Positions 1-8,824 of a DNA stretch of 13,763 nucleotides are shown in pieces (the stretch's first letter is position 1; every line of letters starts with the position of its first letter). Location of the stretch: assembly GCA_001662425.1 (NCBI GenBank), contig BDDC01002032.1, positions 2,464-16,226 of the forward strand, written 5' to 3'. A program made the translations under genes and the position numbers. Below the pieces are notes generated by a model. It was not told the DNA's origin, ran no database searches, and saw nothing but the letters and a program-made list of their open reading frames with translations. The stretch is from Chlamydomonas sphaeroides (Eukaryota > Chlorophyta > Chlorophyceae > Chlamydomonadales > Chlamydomonadaceae).

Positions 1-1
1 G

Positions 2-2856
2 GCCCTGCGCGATAAGGGCCGGCGCTGCCCGCCCGAGTCGCTCGCCGCCCTTGGCGCCAGCGACGTGTCGCTGGAGGAGGTCACTGCCGCCCTGGCCGCG
101 TCGCCCCCCGGCCGAACGCCTGGCGCCGACGGCATCACCACGGAGCTCTACTCCGAGTTCAGCTCCGCCCTCGACCCTTCCTCGCCCGCGTCTTCTCCGC
201 CATACTCCCTGCCGGCGCCGCCCCTCCCGGCTTCCTCGACGGCGTCATTCGGTCGTTCTTCAAGTCGAGCGATCCCACCTCCGCCCAACTACCGCCCCAT
301 CACCCTGCTCGACACGGACTGCTGCATCCTCTCCCGCGTGCTTGTGCGTTGGCTCCTCCCCCTTTTTCGGCACCGTCATCGACCCCTCCCAGACCGCCTT
401 CCTCTCCCTCCGTCGCATAGCCGACAACGTCCTCCTCCTGCAGCTCCTCCCTGTCTTCCTCCGCTCCCTTGGCCAGGGCGGGCTGGCCCTCTTCCTCGAC
501 TTTCGTAAGGCCTGCGACACGGTCGGCCGCAGCTTCCTGCTCGACTGCCTTGAGGCGCTGGGTGTGGGCCCGGGCTTTCTGGCGTGGGTGCGGCTGCTGC
601 ACTCAGGCACTCGGGCGGCGGCAATCGTCAATGGTCACCTGTCAGGCTGGGTGCCTGTCGAGTCGGGTGTGCGCCAGTGGTGCCCCCTCGCGCCGCTGCT
701 GTACCTGGCGGTGGCGCAGGCGCTCCTGTCGTGGCTGCGGCGGCGTGGCCTCGGCATTGCCCCAGCGGGCGTTGCGCTGACCGTGTCGCAGTACGCTGAC
801 GACTGCACGGCCCTGCTGTCTGGCTTTGGGCCAGTGGCCCCCTTCCGGGACGCCATGGAGTGCTTCGCGCAGGCCTCCGGACAGCGGCTTAACCTGGACA
901 ATGCGAGGTCCTGCCCATCGGCACGGGTGACACGGTCGCGGCCGCTGACCGCATGTGGGCCCTCCTGGCGGCAGCGGCCGCGGGCGGCAGCGGCGGACGC
1001 GCCCGCGGCGGCCGCCACCGCCGCGCCGCGGCCTCTCCGCATCGCTGGCGGGATGCGCGTCGTCCCCCAGGCCAGGACCCTTGGGGTCCGATTCGCCAAT
1101 GCCGGCGCCGCCGCGCCGGTGGCACTCACCCCAGCCTATGATACACTGCGGCGCCTGGCCGGGCTGCCGCTGTCAGCCTTCGGGCGCGCCTCTACAGCCA
1201 GTGGCTACGAGCTCAGTCGCGTCCTGTACCACCTGGAATCTGCCGGCCTGCTCGCTGACGACGAGCTGCAGGCCTTGCGGCGCGTCGTGGCGGCCTTCGT
1301 GGACGCGGCGCTACCGCCCGATGCGCCCCGGCGGCGAGGCGGGCGCGCGGCGGGGGCGTCGGGGCCGCGTACATGGTGCTGCCGCCGGCCGAGGGCAGCT
1401 TTGGGCTGCTGCCACTCGAGGAGCATGTGCGGGCGCGGCATGCTGCTCTTGCCGTTCGCTTCGTGGCGGGCGCTGCCGGGATCCTGCCGGTGACGCCGCC
1501 CTGGGCGGCCGTGGCGCTGGTACTCATGCGTCGTGCCCACCCAGCCGCGCACGCGCTTAGCCTGCTGCTCGCCTCTGGGCGCGACTTCTTCGCCTCCCGG
1601 TGCCCTCCGGCGGCGGCCTCGGTGCCCGCGCTGGCGCGCCCGCTCAGGGCCCTCGGCCACCTGCCACCGTTGCTCTCGTGGCCCCGGCCACCCTTGCCCC
1701 CGGCCCTTGGTGTGCCGCTGCGCCCCTGTGGTGGAACCCCGTCCTGCTTGCTACGGGAAATGCGGCGGCCGGCCTGGAGGTCGAATTCCCAGACCTGTTC
1801 GCTCTGCCTGGCCTGCACACGGTCGGGGACGCCGTTCGGTGCTTGGCCGCCTTTCGGCGAGTGCGGCGCGAGCTGGCGGGCTTGCCTGCTAGGGCGGCGC
1901 CGTCGCCGCGGCGGCAGCGGCGACTGACGCTGTGGTACCGGGCGGATGTCCTGGCCGCTGTGCTGCAGCTGCGCTCCGCTGAGGCCCGCCGCTCGCTGGC
2001 GCCGGCGCTGCAGGCGGGGCTCAGCGCCCATGACCTCTTCGCGGCCCTGCTGGCGCGTCTGCCCGTGGGCTGGGACGATGCGGCGCGGGCTGCCCAGCCT
2101 GCAGGGGCTGCCGCGGCCCCGCCGCCTGCCACCGCCTGGCCAGCCGTCGCGCGATCCGTCGGCTGGCGGCTTGGCCCCGCTGCGGTGCCGCTACTGGATC
2201 TGACCGTGAAGGTGGCGACCACCCTGCAGCTGCAGCCGGCGCGGGACCATCTGGCGGCGAAGCACGCAGCATTCGTGGCGCAGGCCCTGGGTGTGGCCGA
2301 AGCCCCGGATGGCGAAGTGGCCGCTTTGCGTGCCGTCCTAGCGCGGCTGTGGGCGCTGAAATGGGAGCCGCAGAACGAAGAGCCGTACTGGCGGCTGGCG
2401 CTAATGGCTTCGGCCACTTCGCCATGGACGATCGCTATTGGAACGTGCGATGCCCGTGTGGGGGTGGTGATGCGGTCGGGGCTGTGTGAGCATTACTGGA
2501 CCTGTGGCTGGTGAAGGCGCCTTGGGGTGTGCGGCAGCCCGCCTGGGACGTTGTGTGTCTAGCCGCCGTGACCGCCCTAGATCAGGGTCGCCAGCTGTTG
2601 TACCAGGCCCGACCAGAGGGTCCTGGGCGCAACCAGCGGGCCCCGCGCGCGGCTGTCCGGCGTGTTGGGGCCCAAGTTGAGGCGGAATCTCTGTAGCCGC
2701 CTGTCTTCGTTTGCGGCCCTTGGCTTGCCGACGCGTGGATGGGATGCCGTGCGTGCCGGTGGACCACCCCTTCTTGGCCGCGTCGGCGGGCGGGCGGGTT
2801 TGTTTAGAGGACCGCCGGACGTCGCCGACCTGGACTCCGAAGACGGCGCCGGGTGA
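2..2856 (+). pseudogene. Frameshifted LINE ORF2-like reverse transcriptase
   Basis: This would encode an RNA-dependent DNA polymerase for target-primed retrotransposition. Reading starts in frame 2 from base 2 (a PGADGITTELY segment, then NYRPITLLD at 287-313). It moves to frame 3 near 360 for DPSQTAF, the catalytic FLDFRKACDTV (492-524), RQWCPL (672-689, where LINEs usually have RQGCPL) and the YADD active site (792-803). It then slips to frame 2 near 904, back to frame 3 near 1020, to frame 2 by about 1373 (LPPAEGSFGLLPLEEH), and to frame 1 from about 1600 with PLWWNP (1723-1740) and LKWEPQNEEPYWRL before 2400. A CPCG knuckle (2451-2462) and an HYWTC segment (2491-2505) form a CCHC-like finger, but in different frames and with a stop between them. 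The C-terminal WDVVCLAAVTALDQG and RGWDAVR segments follow in frames 3 and 1, ending at a stop at 2854-2856. With this many shifts it cannot make a full protein. Confidence 0.85.
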
Positions 2857-3085
2857 GCGCGTCTCACTGGCGTGCCCGTGCGCCTCCTGTGCTTGAGCCT
2901 GTGCGGCCCTAATGGGATCTGAGTGAACGTGGTGTGCGCGTGTGCTTAGGGCAGGTGCGTAGGTGCGCTGACCGAAGGGGTCCCCAGCAGCCTGCAGTTG
3001 TGCCGGCCGGAGGGCTCCATTCCACACGTATTGCATGCTGCGCTTGGACCCAATGGCTGCATGCTGATTTTTGTCGTGTGCGTAA

Positions 3086-3090
3086 TGTAA
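3086..3090 (+). promoter_or_regulatory. TGTAA, possible poly(A) signal (internal)
   Basis: TGTAA is the characteristic chlorophyte polyadenylation motif. This copy sits 230 bp after the last LINE stop, within ...GTAATGTAATGAG. It could be an alternative 3' end for the LINE transcript, but a pentamer occurs often by chance and I see no other support. Confidence 0.3.
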
Positions 3091-3244
3091 TGAGTGAGTG
3101 GGCGCGCCGGAGGGTGGTATGGAAGCTTTCCCTTGCCCCGAATACCAATCCGGGCGGAGGACATGGGGAATCGGCTGAAGGGAGCTGTCTCCTGGTTGCC
3201 GGCTTTGGGGGGCCGTTGGTTCGCCTTCTGTCACGCCCACTCCA

Positions 3245-3249
3245 TGTAA
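3245..3249 (+). promoter_or_regulatory. TGTAA, probable poly(A) signal at LINE 3' end
   Basis: A second TGTAA lies in the context CCATGTAATC, just where the sequence changes from G/T-rich to C/A-rich on the + strand. LINEs of green algae commonly end close to such a signal, so this is my preferred 3' boundary of the element. No A-tail is visible after it. Confidence 0.4.
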
Positions 3250-4024
3250 TCACCGCTTCCTATGACAATCTCGCCCTGAATCGCTAACGCTCGCCATACG
3301 TAGCCGAACTGCACGACACCGCATCGGACGGCTGGGCGCACTACACAACAGATATCCACGGCGCCGCTGCCTGCCACCCTCCACCGCCTCCCCGCACACC
3401 CCACCCTCACCGCGCTCATCAACGCCACGCAGATGCCGACCCCACTGCGGCAGCACAGCATCCAAGTATACATGAGGCAGCAAGGAAAACCAGCAATGGG
3501 CCAAAATCAGACCCCAGACCCCACTGCAGAACCCCCTTGCCGAGGCCACGCCCAATGGAGCGGGCATCCCAGCCCCTGACATGGACACACACACCTAACA
3601 CTGGAACACAAGGGAGATGCGGGGACAGCGCCCACCGACCGGCCCAGCCGCAACCACCAACTCACGGCACCGCGCCGCCGGCACACGCCCAGACAGGCGC
3701 CATCCCCCCTGGCACCCGGCATCCGGAACACTTATATCCCCGACCCTTGCCTTTCCGCACGAGACCACGCCCAGGACTCCGCACCGTACGGGGACCTGCG
3801 GCTGTACCGCGAGTTACTCACCTGCAACAAACCCTTGCTTTGGGGGCCGGAAGCGGCAAGAACAACACGGAGAAGGCGAGGTGGCTTCGGGACCGTCTCA
3901 CAAGCGGCGTCGAAAGGTACCCCCTACACGCCTACCCCGCATTTTTCGTTTGCCGCTGCTTGCGCGCCAGCAGCGGTGTATCGCAGCTCGTCAGCATCTT
4001 GTGTCATTTCCGGATTCGCCTCTG
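3250..4024 (-). other. Non-coding, probable 3' UTR/downstream region of the minus-strand gene
   Basis: No ORF here looks like protein. Read on the minus strand the sequence is rich in T and G with few A, the composition typical of long 3' UTRs in chlamydomonad-like algae. It lies immediately downstream of the stop codon of the minus-strand gene ending at 4025. I found no TGTAA on the minus strand (TTACA on +) between 3300 and 4024, so the transcript end is not located. It also holds one copy of the dispersed 13-nt core (3597-3609) and an abutting acceptor/donor pair at 3820-3823. Confidence 0.45.
3597..3609 (-). repeat. Third copy (core only) of dispersed GTGTTCCAGTGTT motif
   Basis: On the minus strand this is an exact 13-nt match to the core of the two longer copies at 8605-8635 and 10102-10132. 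Similarity runs a few bases further (AGGT against GGGT) and then stops. It may be a degenerate member of the same repeat family or a chance match. Confidence 0.35.
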
Positions 4025-6120
4025 CTACTGCATGCACCAGAGCGCAGCCATTGATGCCACACCAATGACTGGATGGCTCCAAGCCAACGTCACCGCAAGG
4101 GACATGGCTGTGGACAGCAGCAGCGAGGCCACCGTCAGCGACGGCAGGGGCGGTGCGGTGAAGGCGCCAGAGCCGGCCGACAGGACCACCCAGTGGCCGT
4201 AGGCAGGCACGTCGCGTGCGGCGGTGTAGTTCTCCAGCAGAATGTTGGCGTGCTGGCCGCCGGCGGAGGGGCCGCTGAGCGTGCGGCGGTGCACCAGCAT
4301 GCGCGGCTCGATGGGCGAGGGCACCTTTTTTGACGCATTGCCGCTGCGGCGGCCCGACAGCATCACCACGGCGCCGTTGAGCACGGGGCCCAGGCTGTCG
4401 GGGTGCACGAATGCCACGCTGTGCTGGCCCTCGGGCGGGAGCGTGGTGGCCGCGAAGCGCTCGAGCGTCGAGCGCTGCTGCACCGGCACGCAGGGCAGCA
4501 GCTTCCAGCCCGCGGCGTCCGGCAGCTGCTCGCCGCTGGGGACGTCGCAGTAGGGCTGCAGGTCGAGCTCCGCCTGCAAGACGTGCTTGCCAGTGCTGCC
4601 GACGAGGTACACGGGCGGCGCGTGGGGCAGCAGCGTGGCGCAGTTCGCGGCGCCGACGAATTTGCTGACGGACGCGGCGTCCAGCTTGAGGGCGGCCGAG
4701 AGGGCCATGGTCATTTGCGGGGCCGACAGCAGGGGGTGGTCCGGCTGGCCCATGGTGCGCTGCCCCTTAAGCACAGCGGCCTTGAACGCCGCCGCCTTGC
4801 CTGCGTCCGCTGCGACGAGCCCCAATGGCCGGCAGTCCTGCGAGCGTGAGGGGCGGGCAGGTGTCGGAAGAGGAGCGACAGGTAGAGCAGCACCTCAGCA
4901 CGCAGCCCGCGCGCATGTTGGCCATCCTAGGGCGGGGCCATCGATGGGGCTCGAGCCGGGTGTGCGTGTGTGTGTAGGAGGTGCGAAAGCTTGAACAAAC
5001 ACGTGTGTCGAGTTCTGTTATCACTTAAAAATCGCACACGAGCCAGTCAGCCAGCCAGCAAGCCCCTGGCACAACTCCACGTGGAGCGCGCACCTCGGTC
5101 TCTTCCTCACCCGTTGACCGTCAACAATCCTGAACCAGCTGCACGGCTCGTTGCGCTGCTGCCGGGCCGTGATCTTGGCGACGTCGGGCTGCGGCACGCA
5201 GCGCCGGCGGTCGCCGGTTGTGCCGGCGTCCGCGTCCAGGAAGAACGCCGTCGCGGCGTTCTGGAACATGACCCGCGCTTCGGTGTCGTGCGCGGCGGCG
5301 CCCAGGAGCTCGGGGTGGCGGTCGCGGAATGTGGCCAGGCAGTCGCGCATCCTGGCCTCCGCCTGGCGCCACGCGCGCTGGCAGGCCTCATCGTCAGTGC
5401 TGGCGGGCAGGTCGCTGTGCAGCAGGCGCGTTGCGCGCAGCATGTTGAAGCCGGCCTCCAGCTGCGCGATGGCCAGGCGCAGGAAGCTCCACACGCGGAT
5501 GACCACCAGCTGCGAGCGGACGGCGGCGGTCAGGCCCGGCAGCAGGGTTTTGCTTGTGAGCGTGAGCGATTCGGAGGGTGTGTGTGAGCGTGTGGAGAGC
5601 ACGGACGGGAGGGGGGCGTGCGGGCAACGAGGCGCGGCACGGTGCGGCACGGTGTGCGCTGTGCTTGTGTGCGGCCGGCGCACTCGCTCACCTCCGAGTT
5701 GAGGGTGCTGACGGTGCTCTGCAGCTCGGAATCCAGGTCGCGAAGCACGAGGCGGAACGCGCCGAAGCAGGCCGTCTTGAAGGGCGTCAGACGGAAAGTG
5801 GTGCCCAGGATGCTGGAGCTCGCAAAGTCGGGCAGCCGCAGCTGCGGCCCCTCGCGCACGCTTTGGGGTCCGGCGGGCAGGTAGGCGCTAACCGCGCCTG
5901 CCGGTGGGAAGAGGGCGTTGCCGATGGTGTACACGCTCGGCAGCAACGAGGTAATGGTCGAGTGCATGTGCGCCAGCGGGCTGCCGTCAATGAATAAGCA
6001 CGACTGTTTGTAGAAGTTGCCGTAAAAGCTGCTGGCAACGCTGGCTGCGGAGAGACCGCACATGGCGAATGGCACAGCAGCGGCCGCTGCAGCGGCCGCA
6101 GGAGCAGCCGCAGCTGCCAT
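4025..6120 (-). CDS. Unknown protein, three exons, hydrophobic C-terminus
   Basis: I propose join(complement) of exons 6120-5692, 5509-5111 and 4837-4025. These are 429, 399 and 813 nt, all multiples of three, and both introns are phase 0, giving 546 residues. Intron 1 (182 nt) has donor GAG|GTGAGC and acceptor GCTCGCAG with a CTGAC branch motif about 20 nt upstream. Intron 2 (273 nt) has donor CGG|GTGAGG and acceptor CGCTCGCAG. The start is the first ATG in the open frame (6120), followed by a run of Ala. A second Met, in FAMCGLSAAS, could be used instead. Residues about 100-190 look helical. The last 40 residues, from LPSLTVASLLLS to the CMQ end, are strongly hydrophobic and could form one or two membrane helices, suggesting a C-terminally anchored protein. 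I recognise no family. The gene is divergent from the His-rich gene to its right, with 443 bp between the ATGs. Confidence 0.7.
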
Positions 6121-6563
6121 GTGAGTGCTCCCTGCTGCTGCACCGCACGTTCAGACAAGACGAGAGGTGCGGGAGAGCATAACTTTGCCTGCGTGTTCGG
6201 TTCGGCGAGCGTGTGGTCGCTCGCCCGATCCGTAATGGGCGGTTAACGAGTCTATGTTTGGGAATTGGGATCGATCTCTGCTGTGACAGGCAGTTGGTAC
6301 AGCATTGACGAGCTTTCGAAATCCCGCCGGATCTGGCAGGAAGCTGGGCCGCGGACCGTACTCCTGCTGGTTACCCAGTTTGCGCATGACGAACGACAGG
6401 AAAGATGTTGAAAGCGAACTGCTTACTATCACAGTAGCATCACCAGCCATGATAAAATGGAACATCAACCTCGACGTCAACCAGGCGATGACTGCGTGAG
6501 TGCGACCGTCCAGTAGATAACTCACGAGTGACGAGGCCAGGGCAAGGCCGGCAGCGCGTTACG
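6121..6563. promoter_or_regulatory. Divergent intergenic region, likely bidirectional promoter and 5' UTRs
   Basis: This spacer lies between the ATG of the minus-strand unknown gene (6120) and the ATG of the plus-strand His-rich gene (6564). It is visibly AT-richer than the flanks, especially 6180-6520. That composition and the head-to-head arrangement suggest shared promoter sequence. Open frames run through it on both strands (for example minus 6525-6151) but resemble nothing known, and I treat them as chance. I could not assign a TATA box or transcription start. Confidence 0.45.
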
Positions 6564-7842
6564 ATGTCCCAGCAAGACGAGGCCCTCGCGCGGCGATTCC
6601 AGCCAACCATCCATCCTGCGCTCACCTACCTGCCTCGCCATGCCTCGGTCGCTGCCACCTCGGTGGTGACGTCGCCATTGCAGGAGTGGTTCCGTTGGTC
6701 GTGCCTGTTACCCGCTACCGTGCCGATGCCCCCTCCCCACCTCGTGATGCTGTGTGTGCGATGCAGCGCTGGGCACTGGGCGGGGAACGCCGTCAGCACC
6801 GCAGCCAGCTTCATCCCGTCCACCAATAGCGCGCGGGAGGTGTTCACCCAGACGCTCGCCGAGGACGCGTACTCCAAAGTCGGCGGAAGGTACAATGTCG
6901 TGGTGATGAACATGGCCAACCACCATTACTCCGACTTTACTGGCTTCCAGACGTTCGAGACACGGGACTTTGGCGGTGTCAAGTACGGCGTGTGGACCTT
7001 CGAGCAGGGCAATTTCGTCAACCAGGGCGACGGCGGTTACGCAAACTGGTGAGGCCATACGCCGTCGCTCGTTCATGTATGCGGTGTGAAGTTAATGATG
7101 TGAGCGCAGCTACTATATGTGAGCTGCTGGGTGCGCTCATGCCTGCAGGCGCACATGCGTGCACGCACACTCACCCTTGCCCTGCATGCCCAGGCGGAAG
7201 CGAGTAGCTAGAGTAACAAAACCAACCCGCTGGCTGCGCCGTCGCTCGCCGTACGTCCTCCGCCGTCAACTAGCACCGTGCGTGCGTGCTCCGTCGTACG
7301 TACCCAGGTGCATCAAGGGCGCCTACGAGCGGCAGAACATGGACGGCAGCCCCAGCGGCCACGGCAACCGCGTGCACTTTGACACCACCAAGGCGTTCCG
7401 GGCGGCTGCGGAGGCCTCTGCTGGTGGCCACCGCGCCGCCGCCGCCACCCACCACGCGGCGGCCGCTGCTGCGCACCAGCACGTGGCCATGGCCAGCACG
7501 CACGGCGACTCACTGGCCGCCACCCATGCCCGCGACGCACAGTCGCCCCTCCCGCACCACCACCCTGCTGCTGCTGGTGCTGCCAGCCACGCTGCCGCGG
7601 GGGGCCACGGCCCCGTGCAGCAGCACCACCACGCGGCGCCGCAGCAGCCGGGAGGCTCGCAGCACCCTCAGCAACCGCCGCACCATGCGACGCCGCCGCC
7701 GCACCACGGGCCGCCGCCGCCGCTGCACGTTGCGCCGCCGCCGCTGCACCACAACGCCGGCGGCGGTGTGGGCGACCACGGCGGCCTGCACCACACGGGC
7801 CATGCCGCCGCCGCCGCCGCGCACATCTTCCACGACCATTAG
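6564..7842 (+). CDS. Protein with NQGDGGYANW domain and histidine-rich tail
   Basis: Two exons, 6564-7048 and 7308-7842, encode about 339 residues. The 259-nt intron has donor CTG|GTGAGG and acceptor TACCCAG|G, and the join restores a Trp codon so that GDGGYANW runs on into CIKGAYERQ. The start is the first in-frame ATG (MSQQDEAL). A further intron in the poorly conserved first 70 residues is possible, since a pyrimidine-rich tract precedes GATGCAG near 6769. The central part (SAREVFTQTL, RYNVVVMNM, FTGFQTFETRDFGG, GVWTFEQGNFVNQGDGG, GNRVHF) looks like a compact beta-rich domain. I have only a vague recollection of similar motifs in small stress-associated proteins, so no function is assigned. 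After residue about 195 the protein becomes low-complexity Ala/Pro/His, with HH and HHH clusters, and ends HIFHDH. There are about 32 His among the roughly 177 residues of exon 2, which could bind metal. There is no clear signal peptide. Confidence 0.7.
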
Positions 7843-8604
7843 CGAGCATCACTGGCATCTTTAGCTAGCCAGCTTCATACATACGCGTACATACGGCACA
7901 CGCAGCCGATCCATGCACTGCAGAGATCATATATACATACGGGGCCAGGGCGCGTTGCTAGCCGGCTCATCAGGGGCTGCTGCGAGCCGCACGGCATCCA
8001 TCCGGGTGGCCGACGGATGATGTGATGAGCGAGTAGCACGCGAGTCATTGACGAATAACTAGGTGCGTGTGTCGGTGGCCGCGTGCGGTTCGTTGATGAG
8101 GTGCTGCTGCAGGGGGTGCGGGCAGCCGGGCACGGACGGCGACCAGAGTTATGAGGTAGGTAGGCGGGAGGGAGGCAGGCGACGGTTCGTTGCTGTGGGC
8201 GGGCGGGTATTGTGGTCCCTTGCTTGTGGCTGCGTGTCGTACGGTGGTGCAGGGCGGCTGCCTGGCTGGCTGGCGTGCTGGCTGGCTGGCCACACTTACC
8301 GTGGCGGTGGCGGCGGCGGCGACCACTGCTGCGTGGTTCTGTTGATTGCCAGCAGCAGCAGGCGGCTCTAGCGAGCGGCCGAGATGCGCCCAGCCAGGAG
8401 GCGGCGTTGCTACTGTTTGTTGAGCCAGGGGCTCAGGCCTGCCGGGCTGGCGGCCACTCACCCAGTCGCGCTGCAAGCTGCTTCTAACAAGTAACACCTG
8501 AACGCACGCAAGTCCAAATCCCATGTGTACATATACCGTATGAATAGTGGGGGCTTTGAGGTGGATAGGTGGGGTGGGGTGGCGGCTGCGCGCCATGCAT
8601 GCAT
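7843..8604. other. Non-coding intergenic region / 3' UTR of the His-rich gene
   Basis: No convincing coding region is seen. The first 100 bases after the stop carry repeated CATACATACG-like words and are probably 3' UTR, but there is no TGTAA signal on the + strand. Around 8260-8290 there is a short run of CTGG/CTGGC units. Open frames on either strand (for example 8045-8596 minus) are low-complexity and match nothing I know. Confidence 0.4.
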
Positions 8605-8635
8605 GTGTTCCAGTGTTCAGTGGAACATAACCCCA
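8605..8635 (+). repeat. Dispersed 31-nt motif, copy 1, with internal inverted repeat
   Basis: This segment matches 10102-10132 at 27 of 31 positions, in the same orientation. It contains the inverted repeat TGTTCCA ... TGGAACA on either side of a short loop, so it can fold into a hairpin in single-stranded form. The related copy is 1.5 kb away, and the interval between them holds the broken Ala/Glu-rich ORF and the minisatellite. Confidence 0.6.
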
Positions 8636-8824
8636 TGCACGGCCCGGGCAGTGTGGTGCATCGCATCGGCCGTGCGGAGAGGGAATGCGGAGAAATGCGC
8701 CGGTGCGGAAGTGAAGCCCAACGCCACCCGGAAGGAACCCGGTTCCCGGTCCAGCCCGCGTACCGTGACTTGAGTTACCTGACGAGAATGGTAGCGAGTG
8801 CGTGTCGTAGTGCTAAGCAGCGCT

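Larger units (their letters stand above)
1..3249 (+). mobile_element. Non-LTR (LINE) retrotransposon, 5' end outside window, decayed
   Basis: The stretch contains, in the right order, the reverse transcriptase and C-terminal segments of a LINE. It begins already inside the coding region just upstream of the RT, so any 5' endonuclease domain lies to the left of the window. Coding similarity ends about 2856, and the remainder up to 3249 is interpreted as the 3' UTR. The right edge is inferred from the motif TGTAA at 3245-3249, the usual chlorophyte poly(A) signal, which is followed by a change from G/T-rich to C/A-rich sequence. An earlier TGTAA at 3086-3090 is a possible alternative end. I see no poly(A) tail and cannot place a target-site duplication. 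The general organisation resembles L1/Zepp-like elements of green algae. The clade is an inference from memory. Confidence 0.8.

Noticed and set aside
1213..2417. Long minus-strand open frames opposite the LINE
   Set aside because: The + strand carries clear reverse transcriptase and LINE C-terminal motifs. The minus frames are compositional shadows.
6151..6525. Minus-strand ORF of 124 codons between the divergent genes
   Set aside because: It lies in the AT-richer spacer, matches no family I know, and has no support beyond an ATG and an open frame.
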